Part shown: piece by piece, positions 16,623-24,383 of the stretch
Position numbering within the stretch: the first letter of the stretch is position 1
Layout of the letters: each line of letters begins with the position of its first letter
Assembly (NCBI GenBank): GCA_041687395.1
Contig: JAWLCA010000008.1
Coordinates: 75,804 to 139,803, forward strand
Length of the DNA stretch: 64,000 nucleotides
DNA from: JAWLCA01 sp041687395
GTDB lineage: Bacteria; Pseudomonadota; Alphaproteobacteria; Rhodobacterales; Rhodobacteraceae
Direction: 5' to 3'
Notes under the pieces: generated by a model
What the model was told of the DNA's origin: nothing
Databases searched by the model: none
What the model saw: only the letters and a program-made list of their open reading frames with translations
Position numbers and translations under genes: made by a program

Positions 16623-17683
16623 CCCCGCTTGCCGAACGCCTGATCCGGCGCATGCGCGCCAGCGGACCGATGACTTTGGCCGAATACATGGCCGAGTGCC
16701 TGCTCGACCCCGATCACGGCTATTATGCGACGCGCGAGCCCTTTGGCGTGGCCGGCGATTTCACCACCGCGCCCGAGATCAGCCAGATGTTCGGCGAGCT
16801 CATCGGCCTTTGCCTGGCACAGTCCTGGCTGGATCAGGGCGCACCGTCGCCATTCACGCTGGCCGAACTCGGCCCCGGCCGCGGCACGCTGATGGCGGAT
16901 CTGCTGTGCGCGACCCGCGGCGTGCCGGGCTTTCACGACGCGCTGCGGCTCCATCTGGTCGAAGCCTCGCCTCGTCTGCGTGACCGTCAGCGAAAGGCGC
17001 TGCCGGGGATCGCGATCAGCTTTCACGACACAGCGGAAGACTTGCCGCCGGACGCGCCGCTTTTCCTGATCGCCAACGAGTTCTTCGACGCCCTGCCGAT
17101 CCGGCAGTTCCGCCGCGAGGGCGACCGATGGCGCGAGGTGATGGTGACGGCGGGCGCCGACGGCTTGGCGCTTGGCCTGTCCGACGCCGCCCCGATTCCC
17201 GTGCTGGCCCATCGTCTGGCCGACACCCTGGAAGGCGACACGGTCGAGATCTGTCCTTCAGCCCCCGCCATTTCCGAAGCCATTGCGCGGCGGATTGCAT
17301 CCTGCGGCGGGCTGGCGCTGATTATCGATTATGGCGGCTGGCGAAGCCTTGGCGACACGTTTCAGGCGCTGCGCGGCCACCAACCGGAGGATCCGCTTGC
17401 CAGCCCCGGCCTTGCCGATCTGACCGCGCATGTGGATTTCGAGCCGCTGGCACAGGCGGCGAAGGCAGCGGGCGGCGCGACGTCGTACACCGAGCAAGGG
17501 CCGTTTCTGGAGCGTCTGGGTATCTCGCCACGGGCAGAGCGGTTGGCACGCAACCTCTCAGGGGCGCAGCGCGAGTCGCATCTTGCCGCGCATCGGCGCT
17601 TGACCCGGGCCGAGGAAATGGGACACCTGTTCAAGGTACTTGCCATTCATCCAGCCTTTGCCCCGCCGCCGGGATTCACCTGA
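16619..17683 (+). CDS. MidA/NDUFAF7-type SAM-dependent methyltransferase
   Basis: A 354-residue protein of the DUF185 family, whose mitochondrial member NDUFAF7 (MidA) methylates an arginine of a complex I subunit during assembly. The SAM-binding motif is LAELGPGRGTLMADLL, followed by LVEASPRLRDRQ. DHGYYATREPFGVAGDFTTAPEISQMFGELIG is split by several conserved glycines, and LIANEFFDALPIRQF is the diagnostic motif. The role in complex I maturation is inferred from the eukaryotic homologue. It overlaps both lgt and pgeF, so all three form one operon. Confidence 0.88.
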   Translation: MTPLAERLIRRMRASGPMTLAEYMAECLLDPDHGYYATREPFGVAGDFTTAPEISQMFGELIGLCLAQSWLDQGAPSPFTLAELGPGRGTLMADLLCATRGVPGFHDALRLHLVEASPRLRDRQRKALPGIAISFHDTAEDLPPDAPLFLIANEFFDALPIRQFRREGDRWREVMVTAGADGLALGLSDAAPIPVLAHRLADTLEGDTVEICPSAPAISEAIARRIASCGGLALIIDYGGWRSLGDTFQALRGHQPEDPLASPGLADLTAHVDFEPLAQAAKAAGGATSYTEQGPFLERLGISPRAERLARNLSGAQRESHLAAHRRLTRAEEMGHLFKVLAIHPAFAPPPGFT

Positions 17684-18438
17684 TGACCTTGGAAATCCTT
17701 ACCGCCCCAGCACTCGGAGCCGTCCGCCACGGGTTCTTCACCCGCAAGGGCGGGGCATCCTCGGGGGTGTTTCATGGCCTGAACTGCGGCCCCGGCTCTT
17801 CCGACCAGTCAGAGGTTGTCGCGATCAATCGCACCCGTGTGGCAGAGGTGCTGGGCTTGGCGGCAGAGGCGTTGTTGACGGTACATCAGGTCCATTCCGC
17901 CGATGTGGTGACCGTGACAGAACCCTTCGCGGCCCAACCCAAGGCGGATGCGATGGTGACGGCGGTGCCGGGTCTGGGCCTTGGCGTTCTGACCGCCGAC
18001 TGCCAGCCGGTGCTTCTGTCCGACCGGACCGCCGGGGTGATCGGCGCGGTCCATGCCGGCTGGCGCGGCACGCTGGACGGAGTTCTGGACGCGACGGTCG
18101 AGGCGATGGTGGCGCTGGGCGCGAGGCCTTCGCAGATCGTTGCCGTCATCGGCCCGACGATCAGCCAGCGTGCCTATGAGGTGGGGCCGGAATTCTTCGA
18201 TACCTTCCGGGACGCCGACCCCGAGAGCACGCTCTATTTCGTCAATGGTGCGGGCGACCGCATGCTGTTCGACTTGCCGGGCTATGGCCTGCACCGATTG
18301 CGCTCCGCCGGGGTTGGCCACGCGGAATGGACGCGGCACTGCACCTATTCCGACGCGGGCCTGTTCTACTCCTACCGCCGCTCGGTCCATCGGGCAGAGG
18401 CCGACTATGGCCGCCTGATCTCGGCCATTCGGCTCTGA
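17683..18438 (+). CDS. pgeF: Peptidoglycan editing factor / laccase-domain protein
   Basis: A 251-residue member of the YfiH/laccase-domain family. In enteric bacteria PgeF removes wrongly incorporated residues from peptidoglycan precursors, and relatives show purine nucleoside activity. The copper/zinc-binding residues are visible in VHQVHSADV, TADCQPVLL and GAVHAGWRG. The C-terminal HCTYSDAGLFYSYRR matches the usual CT...FFSyRR end. The start overlaps the upstream stop (TGATG). A strong bidirectional terminator follows. Confidence 0.9.
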   Translation: MTLEILTAPALGAVRHGFFTRKGGASSGVFHGLNCGPGSSDQSEVVAINRTRVAEVLGLAAEALLTVHQVHSADVVTVTEPFAAQPKADAMVTAVPGLGLGVLTADCQPVLLSDRTAGVIGAVHAGWRGTLDGVLDATVEAMVALGARPSQIVAVIGPTISQRAYEVGPEFFDTFRDADPESTLYFVNGAGDRMLFDLPGYGLHRLRSAGVGHAEWTRHCTYSDAGLFYSYRRSVHRAEADYGRLISAIRL

Positions 18439-18455
18439 CCCGCACCATCCGCAAT

Positions 18456-18486
18456 GCAAAAGGGCCCGCACGTGCGGGCCCTTTGC
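18456..18486. terminator. Bidirectional terminator between pgeF and rpsI
   Basis: A perfect GGGCCCGCAC/GTGCGGGCCC inverted repeat extended by A/T pairs (CAAAA on the left, TTTGC on the right). It lies between convergent genes and has a T tract in the forward direction and A/T tracts in both, as expected for a shared intrinsic terminator. Confidence 0.85.
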
Positions 18487-18505
18487 GTTTCGGTTCCGGT
18501 TCTGA

Positions 18506-19003
18506 TCAGCGCTTGGAGAACTGGAAGCTCCGGCGTGCCTTGCGCTTGCCGTACTTCTTCCGCTCGACCACGCGGCTGTCGCGGGTCAGGAAGCCCGCGG
18601 CCTTCAGCGCGCCACGGAGCGACGGTTCGTAAATCTGCAGGGCTTTCGAGATGCCGTGCTTCACAGCGCCAGCCTGACCCGACAAGCCGCCACCGGCGAC
18701 CGTGGCCATCACGTCGAACTGGTTTTCCACGCCGGCAACCTGGAACGGCTGGCGCAGGATCATCTGCAGCACGGGGCGCGCGAAGTATGTGCCCATTTCC
18801 TTGCCGTTCACGGTGACCTTGCCGGAACCCGGCTTGATCCAGACGCGGGCCACCGCGTCCTTGCGTTTGCCCGTGGCGTAGCTGCGGCCAAGGCTGTCGC
18901 GGACGGCTTCGCGCGCGGGTGCTTCGGCTGCCACGGCGTCGGGGGTTCCGGACACGGCGTCCTTCAGCCCTTCGAGGGTCTTGATGTCTTCGGCCATGCT
19001 CAT
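18506..19003 (-). CDS. rpsI: Ribosomal protein S9
   Basis: This 165-residue protein of the small subunit has the S9 core GRSYATGKRKDAVARVWI, GGGLSGQAGAVKHGISKAL and the C-terminal tail ERKKYGKRKARRSFQFSKR split over the last 19 residues, which reaches the P-site tRNA. An N-terminal extension of about 40 residues (MSMAEDIKTLEGLKDAV) is typical of alphaproteobacterial S9. The ATG at 19003 overlaps the rplM stop in ATGA; a second ATG two codons in (18997) is an alternative. Confidence 0.97.
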   Translation of the reverse strand: MSMAEDIKTLEGLKDAVSGTPDAVAAEAPAREAVRDSLGRSYATGKRKDAVARVWIKPGSGKVTVNGKEMGTYFARPVLQMILRQPFQVAGVENQFDVMATVAGGGLSGQAGAVKHGISKALQIYEPSLRGALKAAGFLTRDSRVVERKKYGKRKARRSFQFSKR

Positions 19004-19464
19004 GCGCTCCGGGTGTTCTTGGCGTTCAGGGACTTCACGTCCAGCACTTCGGGTTGCTGCGCCTCATGCGGGTGCTCGGCCCCGGCATAGACGCGCAGGT
19101 TCGACATCTGCTGTCGCGCCAGCTTGTTGCCCGGAAGCATCCGCTGCACGGCTTTCTCGACGACGCGCTCGGGGTGGGCGCCTTCGAGGATCTGCTTGGC
19201 CGTGCGCGACTTGATCCCGCCCGGATGGCCGGTGTGCCAGTAGTAGGTCTTGTCGTTGCGCTTGTTGCCGGTCATCTGCACCTTGTCGGCGTTGATGATG
19301 ATGACGTTGTCGCCCATGTCCATATGCGGCGTGAACGTGGCCTTGTGCTTACCACGCAGGCGCATGGCGACGATCGAAGCGAGCCGACCCAGAACGACGC
19401 CCTCGGCGTCGATCAGGATCCACTTCTTCGAAATGTCCGCCGGAGTTGCGGTGAAGGTTTTCAT
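19000..19464 (-). CDS. rplM: Ribosomal protein L13
   Basis: This 154-residue large-subunit protein has the L13 features KKWILIDAEGVVLGRLAS, LRGKHKATFTPHMDMGDNV, NADKVQMTGNKRNDKTYYWH and MLPGNKLARQQMSNLRVYAG. It is the first gene of the universal rplM-rpsI pair. The start at 19464 gives the family N-terminus (MKTFTATPADISKKW); longer in-frame starts (19476, 19572) add untypical residues. A strong hairpin in the leader may be involved in control. Confidence 0.97.
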   Translation of the reverse strand: MKTFTATPADISKKWILIDAEGVVLGRLASIVAMRLRGKHKATFTPHMDMGDNVIIINADKVQMTGNKRNDKTYYWHTGHPGGIKSRTAKQILEGAHPERVVEKAVQRMLPGNKLARQQMSNLRVYAGAEHPHEAQQPEVLDVKSLNAKNTRSA

Positions 19465-19488
19465 GTCGGGTCCCATCGAAATGTCGAA

Positions 19489-19508
19489 GTCGGGGCAGGG
19501 GCCCCGAC
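19489..19508 (-). promoter_or_regulatory. Hairpin in the rplM leader
   Basis: GTCGGGGC and GCCCCGAC form a perfect 8-bp stem around a four-base loop, about 25 bases upstream of the rplM start codon on the minus strand. Ribosomal operons are often controlled by their own proteins binding the leader; this hairpin is a candidate site, but nothing in the sequence proves it. Confidence 0.4.
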
Positions 19509-19595
19509 AGGATGGCCGGGTTATAGCGATTGCGTGGCGCAGGTCAACGGGCCTGATTGCGAAAAGCGTCATACAAAACAGGAGCTTGAAAAATA

Positions 19596-19609
19596 GGTAA
19601 TATATTACC
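19596..19609. promoter_or_regulatory. 14-bp perfect palindrome (GGTAATATATTACC)
   Basis: An AT-rich perfect palindrome stands out in GC-rich DNA between the rplM 5' end and the 3' end of the sseB-like gene. It could be an operator, part of the rplM promoter (it contains TATATT), or a weak terminator stem. Confidence 0.4.
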
Positions 19610-19612
19610 CCA

Positions 19613-20395
19613 TCATTTCAGGCGGGGTGGACGGGTCGGGTCACTGCCTGGTGGGGCGGGAACGGGGCGTTCCGTCGCCATTGGTGTCGGCAGGTCGAAC
19701 CGCAGTCCCGCCCGGGACAGGGCGAGCAGGCTCGCGTCCTCGGCGCTCAGAAAGGTGACGTCGATCTCGCCCGCCTCGATCCCCGAGAACAGCAGCGCCT
19801 CGTGCGCGGCGCGGGCCAGCGGCGCCTCGGCGCCGGGGGCCGCATCGACGAAGGCAAGGATGTGGCCGCGCCGCCCGTCCCGATAGGTGACGGCAGCAAG
19901 CCAGGCGACGGAGGCAAGGCCGCCCGCACGCGCCAGCTTCGCATCCAGCGCTGTCACAAGTGTTTCCGGCAACCCGCGCGGCGCATGGAAGCTTTCGGGT
20001 GCCCCCATCGCCGATTCCGGAGCCGCCGCCAGCGTGCGGGCCAGCCAGGCGACACCCTCGGCGGGGATCAGGAAGGACGAGGGCGCGACACCAAGGTTCA
20101 GGCCCAGGCCCAGGCCCTGCTCGGCCAGCAGCCGGCTGAGCACGCGACCGGGAAGCGCGGCATAAGGGGCGGTGGTTCCGGTAAAGTCGGCCAGACGCTC
20201 CTCGGTATCGAATGCCAGGACAACCGGCCCCTCCTCCAGCGAAAACACTTGCGGAGACAGGGTGTCGCCCTCGGCCTCGGCGTCGAGCAGCAGCAACAGT
20301 TCGCCGTCGGCGACACGTTCATAGAACCGCAGGCGCGCGGCGTCATCCTCGGGCGCGGCGGTCATCGCGGCATGGGCGTCGTCAAGCAGGGTCAT
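19613..20395 (-). CDS. SseB family protein
   Basis: A 260-residue protein with the SseB N-terminal domain pattern: ELLLLLDAEAEGD, SPQVFSLEEGPVVLAFDTEERL and PGRVLSRLLAEQGLGLGLNLGVAPSSFLIP split over residues 80-115, with the GLGLNLG.APSSFLIP part most telling. The domain is widespread but poorly characterised. A second similar segment follows (HILAFVDAAPGAEAPLA). There is no signal or membrane segment. Its start lies inside the 3' end of the UDG-like gene (14-base overlap), so the three minus-strand genes sseB-like, UDG-like and ridA probably form an operon. Confidence 0.8.
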   Translation of the reverse strand: MTLLDDAHAAMTAAPEDDAARLRFYERVADGELLLLLDAEAEGDTLSPQVFSLEEGPVVLAFDTEERLADFTGTTAPYAALPGRVLSRLLAEQGLGLGLNLGVAPSSFLIPAEGVAWLARTLAAAPESAMGAPESFHAPRGLPETLVTALDAKLARAGGLASVAWLAAVTYRDGRRGHILAFVDAAPGAEAPLARAAHEALLFSGIEAGEIDVTFLSAEDASLLALSRAGLRFDLPTPMATERPVPAPPGSDPTRPPRLK

Positions 20396-20972
20396 TGAGC
20401 ACCGTGTGAAGGGTAGCGCGTAGTTCGGGCAGCAGCTCGGTCGCAAACCACGGGTTGCGCGTCAGCCACGAGGTATTGCGCCACGACGGATGCGGCAAGG
20501 GCCAGCGTTCGGGGGCGTGGTTGCGCCAGCCCGCGACAGTATCGGTCACGTTCCTTGTGCCCAGGTGCCAGCGCTGAGCGTGGCCACCAAGCAGGATTGA
20601 CAAGCGCAACTCCGGCATCGCAGCCATGACCCGGTCGCGCCAAGTGTGGGCGCAGATCGACGGCGGCGGCAGGTCCGCGCCGCGTGCGTCGTATCCGGGG
20701 AAGCAGAACGCCATAGGGACGATGGCGATGCGCTCCCAATCGTAGAACGTGGCATCGTCGATGCCCAGCCAGTTGCGCAGGCGCACGCCAGATGGGTCGG
20801 CAAAAGGCCGCCCGGCCGCGTGCACCCGAAGGCCGGGCGCCTGCCCCGCAATCAGCACCCGGGCCGAGGGGCGGAACCAGACAACCGGTCGCGCCTCGTG
20901 CGCGGTAGCCGTCGCGGCGAAGCGGTCCGCGCAAAGCCGGCAGGCCGCGATCTCGGCCGCGAGGCCGGGCAT
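20382..20972 (-). CDS. Uracil-DNA glycosylase family protein
   Basis: A 196-residue protein of the UDG superfamily, similar to the group annotated simply as uracil-DNA glycosylase family. RVLIAGQAPGLRVHAAGRPF corresponds to motif 1 (GQdPG..vhxtGrPF), NWLGIDDATFYD follows, IAIVPMAFCFPGYDARGADLPP is the usual central block, and PLPHPSWRNTSWLTRNPWF is the C-terminal motif 2 region (HPS). An N-terminal CxxC (CRLCADRF) resembles the cysteine pair seen in this subgroup. It would remove uracil or related bases from DNA, though activity of this subgroup is less certain than for Ung. Confidence 0.8.
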   Translation of the reverse strand: MPGLAAEIAACRLCADRFAATATAHEARPVVWFRPSARVLIAGQAPGLRVHAAGRPFADPSGVRLRNWLGIDDATFYDWERIAIVPMAFCFPGYDARGADLPPPSICAHTWRDRVMAAMPELRLSILLGGHAQRWHLGTRNVTDTVAGWRNHAPERWPLPHPSWRNTSWLTRNPWFATELLPELRATLHTVLNDPA

Positions 20973-20975
20973 GGC

Positions 20976-21326
20976 TCAGCCCTGTGCCGCCGTGACGATG
21001 ATCTCGACCTTGTAGTCGGGCGTGGCCAGCTTCGCCTCGCCGGCTGCGCGCGCCGGGGTATGACCCTGCGGCACCCAAGCATCCCATACGGCATTCATCT
21101 CGGCAAAGTCGGACATGTCGGCGAGCCAGATCTGAGCATAGAGGATCCGGGTCTTGTCCGACCCGGCCTCGGCCAGCAGGCGATCGATGTTGTCCAGGAT
21201 TCCCTTAGTCTGGTCGGTCACGCTGTGGCCGGGCGCGGCCACCTGACCGGCCAGCCAGATCAGGCCGTTGCAGGTCACGGCCTGGCTCATTCGCGGGCCG
21301 GTCTCGAGGCGGGTGATGTCGGTCAT
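20976..21326 (-). CDS. RidA family protein (enamine/imine deaminase)
   Basis: A 116-residue member of the RidA/YjgF/UK114 family, which hydrolyses reactive enamine and imine intermediates released by PLP enzymes. GLIWLAGQVAAPG, QTKGILDNIDRLLAEAGSD and TPARAAGEAKLATPDYKVEIIVTAA give the characteristic blocks. The C-terminal part has AR(A)AGEAKLA in place of the usual Arg-containing R(T)AVG(V)A block, so the substrate-binding Arg sits at TPARAA. The start at 21326 gives the normal length. It is four bases upstream of the UDG-like gene. Confidence 0.88.
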   Translation of the reverse strand: MTDITRLETGPRMSQAVTCNGLIWLAGQVAAPGHSVTDQTKGILDNIDRLLAEAGSDKTRILYAQIWLADMSDFAEMNAVWDAWVPQGHTPARAAGEAKLATPDYKVEIIVTAAQG

Positions 21327-21543
21327 GTCAGTCTCCGTTTCATGGCTGTTGCCGGGATACCGCGCCGGCGCCGCACTGGCCAGCCCCGATCCCCGCCCCA
21401 AAACCTCTGGAGTGGCCGCGCAATTCAGGCCTTGGTGCCCTTTCCGCCACGGTTTCGTCGGCGTCGCACGATCCCCCTACCCAAGCCATCGCGGCACCCA
21501 TATAGTCGCCCGCAGCATATAGGGTCTGGGGCGAGGGGATGCG

Positions 21544-22011
21544 ATGCGCTGCCCGTTTTGCGGAAATGTTGATACTCAGGTGAAGGATTCGCGCCCGGCC
21601 GAGGATCATGTGGCGATCCGTCGCCGACGGTTCTGTCCGGCTTGCGGCGGGCGCTTCACCACCTACGAGCGCGTGCAACTGCGCGATCTGGTCGTCATAA
21701 AGTCGAACGGCCGGCGTGAAGACTTCGATCGGTCCAAGTTGGAGCGCTCGATCCGGATCGCGATGCAGAAACGCCCTGTCGATCCGGAACGGATCGACCA
21801 GATGATTTCGGGCATCGTGCGGCGGCTGGAAAGCATGGGCGATACCGACATCCCGTCCAAGGTGATCGGCGAGATCGTGATGGAGACGCTCGCCCGCATC
21901 GATACCGTGGGCTATGTGCGTTTTGCCAGCGTCTACAAGAATTTCCAGGCGGCCGATGACTTCGACAAGTTCGTCTCGGAATTGCGGCCGCAGGGCCAAG
22001 CCGAGGAGTGA
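21544..22011 (+). CDS. nrdR: Transcriptional repressor NrdR
   Basis: A 155-residue repressor of ribonucleotide reductase genes. The N-terminal zinc ribbon has two CxxC pairs (MRCPFCG and CPACGGRF), followed by RFTTYERVQLRDLVV and an ATP-cone domain (VIKSNGRREDFDRSKLERSI). Length and motifs match NrdR throughout. ATP/dATP binding controls DNA binding to NrdR boxes upstream of nrd operons, none of which are in this window. The stop overlaps ribD at GTGA; the nrdR-ribD arrangement is widespread. Confidence 0.97.
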   Translation: MRCPFCGNVDTQVKDSRPAEDHVAIRRRRFCPACGGRFTTYERVQLRDLVVIKSNGRREDFDRSKLERSIRIAMQKRPVDPERIDQMISGIVRRLESMGDTDIPSKVIGEIVMETLARIDTVGYVRFASVYKNFQAADDFDKFVSELRPQGQAEE

Positions 22012-23111
22012 GCGGGGCGGACATTCGCTTCATGCGGCTCGCGCTGTCCTTGGGCGCGCGGGGGCTTGGGCGGGTCTGGCCGAATCCGGCCGTGGGCTGC
22101 GTGATCGTAAACGCGGGCCGCGTTGTCGGGCGCGGCTGGACGGCTGATCGCGGGCGCCCGCATGCCGAGACGATCGCACTGCTGCAGGCCGGGCCTGCGG
22201 CGCGGGGCGCGACGGCTTATGTCAGCTTGGAGCCATGCGCCCACCACGGACAGACACCGCCCTGCGCGGGGGCGCTGGTCGCGGCGGGTGTGGCGCGGGT
22301 GGTCACTGCGCTGGAGGATCCCGATCCACGGGTGGCGGGTGGCGGCCACGCCATGCTGCGGGCGGCGGGGATCGCGGTGACCACAGGAATTCTGGCGGAC
22401 GAGGCGGCGGAACAGCATGCAGGGTTCCTGCAGCGGGTGCGCTTGGGGCGTCCGTGGGTCACGTTGAAACTGGCGACCAGCATCGACGGGCGGATCGCCA
22501 CGGCCGGGGGCGAGAGCCAGTGGATCACCGGGGCCGAGGCGCGGCGGGTGGTGCATGCGTTGCGCGCCAGCCATGATGCGGTTCTGGTGGGCGGCGGGAC
22601 GGCGCGGGCCGACGATCCGCTGCTGACCGTGCGTGGGTTGGGGGTGACGCTACAGCCGGTGCGGATCATCGCGGCGCGGCACCTTGACCTTCCCGACGGG
22701 GGCCGATTGGCGGGGTCGGTGGCCGAGGCGCCGCTTTGGCTTGCCCATGCCGAGGGAGTCGCTGAGGCTCGCGCGGCGCGATGGCGCGATTTGGGGGCGC
22801 GGTTGATGTCAGTTCCGCTGGGGTCGGACCGTCATCTGGACCCTGGCGCGCTGCTGGCAGCCTTGGGCGCGGCGGGGCTTACGCGGGTGTTTTGCGAGGG
22901 TGGCGGACAGTTCGCTGCCTCGCTGCTCGCGGCGGGGCTGGTGGATGAACTGGTGGGCTTCACCGCCGGACTGGCGCTGGGGGCGGAGGGCCGGCCTGCG
23001 TTGGGGGCGCTGGGGATCGGGCGGTTGAGTGAAGCGCCCCGCTTCGATCTGATCGAAGCCCGCGCGGTTGGCGGGGACGTGATGCACCGCTGGCGCCGGG
23101 TTGCGGGCTAG
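22008..23111 (+). CDS. ribD: Bifunctional riboflavin deaminase/reductase RibD
   Basis: A 367-residue two-domain enzyme of riboflavin synthesis. The N-terminal deaminase domain has the zinc site: HAE in GRPHAETIALL and PCAHHGQTPPC. The C-terminal reductase domain begins near residue 145 (WVTLKLATSIDGRIA) and has VLVGGGTARADDPLLTVR and VFCEGGGQFAASLL. It converts the GTP-derived pyrimidine to 5-amino-6-ribitylamino-uracil phosphate using NADPH. The start codon is GTG overlapping the nrdR stop. Other rib genes are not in the window. Confidence 0.95.
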   Translation: MSGADIRFMRLALSLGARGLGRVWPNPAVGCVIVNAGRVVGRGWTADRGRPHAETIALLQAGPAARGATAYVSLEPCAHHGQTPPCAGALVAAGVARVVTALEDPDPRVAGGGHAMLRAAGIAVTTGILADEAAEQHAGFLQRVRLGRPWVTLKLATSIDGRIATAGGESQWITGAEARRVVHALRASHDAVLVGGGTARADDPLLTVRGLGVTLQPVRIIAARHLDLPDGGRLAGSVAEAPLWLAHAEGVAEARAARWRDLGARLMSVPLGSDRHLDPGALLAALGAAGLTRVFCEGGGQFAASLLAAGLVDELVGFTAGLALGAEGRPALGALGIGRLSEAPRFDLIEARAVGGDVMHRWRRVAG

Positions 23112-23383
23112 CCGGCGCCGCGGGCGGCCTCGGGGTGATCGGCCATGAAATGGCGCAGCGTCACGAACAACTCTTTCGCGTGGGCCACGTTGTCGGCGTG
23201 GAGCGCCTCTCGGATGTCGTCGCAGATCATCTTCTGCACCTCTTGCGGCCCCTTGGGCAGGTGCATCAGGTATTCGGCCTTGGCGGCGGCGCTGATCCCT
23301 TCGAGATGCTCATGCTCGCCGATCGCGGCGATTTCCTCGCGGCTGAGGCAGGTCATGTCGAGGATGTCTTCAAGGTTGATCAT
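23108..23383 (-). CDS. Hypothetical acidic protein (91 aa)
   Basis: A 91-residue acidic helical protein (MINLEDILDMTCLSREEIAAIGEHEHLEGI and onwards in content) with no signal or membrane segment. The ATG at 23383 follows AAGGGGG, a good ribosome binding site; a longer frame would start at 23419. The pattern of EEIAAIGEHEHL with repeated His and Glu looks conserved, and I recall similar short proteins in Rhodobacterales without a known role. It converges with ribD with a four-base overlap. Confidence 0.7.
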   Translation of the reverse strand: MINLEDILDMTCLSREEIAAIGEHEHLEGISAAAKAEYLMHLPKGPQEVQKMICDDIREALHADNVAHAKELFVTLRHFMADHPEAARGAG

Positions 23384-23454
23384 CGGCAGCCCCCTTTTGG
23401 CATTTGATGATGATGCCACACTCGGGCACCCCTGTCATTGATCGTAATCAAGGG

Positions 23455-23528
23455 TGTCCACGCGTGGACAAAATCATAAGCCACTGAAAACGCGGTATTT
23501 CGTGATTTTTGTTTACCTGGACTTAACC
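23455..23528 (+). repeat. 74-bp palindrome-headed element, copy A
   Basis: The head is the palindrome TGTCCACGCGTGGACA. About 45 bases on, the sequence passes through a T-rich GATTTTTGTTTACC and then reaches CTGGACTTAACC, whose TGGAC matches the palindrome arm. Copies at 52404 and 62599 align in register over the full length. It lies between two minus-strand genes. Confidence 0.85.
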
Positions 23529-23532
23529 GGTT

Positions 23533-23550
23533 GGCGGGCGTTTTCGCCCG
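23533..23550. terminator. Hairpin at the 3' end of the hydrolase gene
   Basis: GCGGGCG-TTTT-CGCCCGC is a perfect 7-bp stem three bases beyond the stop of the minus-strand alpha/beta hydrolase gene. There is no clear T run after it in the minus direction, so termination is likely but not certain. Confidence 0.45.
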
Positions 23551-23553
23551 CGA

Positions 23554-24318
23554 TCAGTCGAGGAAGGCGTGCAGCGTGCCCTCGAATTCGCGGGGCTTGT
23601 CGGCGTGCAGCCAGTGGCCGGCGCCCGGGATTTTGGCGAAGCGGGCGGCGGGAAACAGCGCTTTGATCGTGTCGCGGTGTTCGGGCCGGACGTAGTCGGA
23701 GTCGGCCCCCGACAGGAACAGCGCCGGGCCGTCGAAAGTGCCCGACACCTGCGGCCAGCCGGTGATCCGCGTCATCTCGGCCTCCAGCACGTCGAGGTTC
23801 AGCTTCCAGCAGGGCGGCGCTGCCTTCAGGTCCAGCGATTGCAGCAGGAAGGCACGGGTCCCGGGGTCCGTCACCCAGCCCGCGAGTCGGGCATCGGCCT
23901 GCGCGCGGGACGTCAGGCCCGACAGGTCCAGACCCCGCATGGCCTGGATCAGCGGCGTCTGGCTGTGGCCGTAGGTGACCGGCGCGATGTCGGCCACCAC
24001 CAGCCGGCGGATCAGGTCGGGCCGGGTCAGCGCCAGCACCATCGCCGCCTTGCCGCCCATCGAATGGCCGACCACGTCCATCGGGCTGCCCCAGTCCTCG
24101 ATCACCTGTGCCAGATCGGCGGCGAGGGCGTCATAGCCGTGGCTGTCGGCCCAGGGGCTGTCGCCATGGTTGCGCATGTCGGGCACGATGACGGCTCGGT
24201 CGGCGGCCATCCGCCGCGCGATCACGCCCCAGTTGCGGGCCGAGCCGAAGAGGCCGTGCACGATCATCAGCGGCGTTTGCGAGGGCGCATCCGGCGCGAA
24301 GGTGAGAAAATTCAGCAT
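23554..24318 (-). CDS. Alpha/beta hydrolase (YbfF-like esterase)
   Basis: A 254-residue alpha/beta hydrolase. The oxyanion-hole motif is VHGLFGSARNW, the nucleophile elbow is VVGHSMGGKAAM (Ser in GHSMG), the acid lies in LFLSGADSDYV, and the catalytic His is in GAGHWLHADKP. The overall pattern (DMRNHGDSP, GHSMGGKAAM, ADIAPV.Y) is that of the E. coli YbfF esterase group acting on short acyl esters. The start at 24318 was chosen because the strand starts directly there; longer frames run into the divergent gene. The product is cytosolic with no signal. Confidence 0.88.
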   Translation of the reverse strand: MLNFLTFAPDAPSQTPLMIVHGLFGSARNWGVIARRMAADRAVIVPDMRNHGDSPWADSHGYDALAADLAQVIEDWGSPMDVVGHSMGGKAAMVLALTRPDLIRRLVVADIAPVTYGHSQTPLIQAMRGLDLSGLTSRAQADARLAGWVTDPGTRAFLLQSLDLKAAPPCWKLNLDVLEAEMTRITGWPQVSGTFDGPALFLSGADSDYVRPEHRDTIKALFPAARFAKIPGAGHWLHADKPREFEGTLHAFLD

Positions 24319-24383
24319 TCCCCGCTGATAGCGCAGCGCCCCGCCCCTTGCCAGTGGTCCGGTCAGCGACCAAGCTGTGCGAC

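Noticed and set aside
23455..23528. Interpretation of the 74-bp element as an integron attC site
   Set aside because: The required paired RYYYAAC/GTTRRRY boxes are not present at the ends, there is no integrase IntI, and copies are not in a cassette array.
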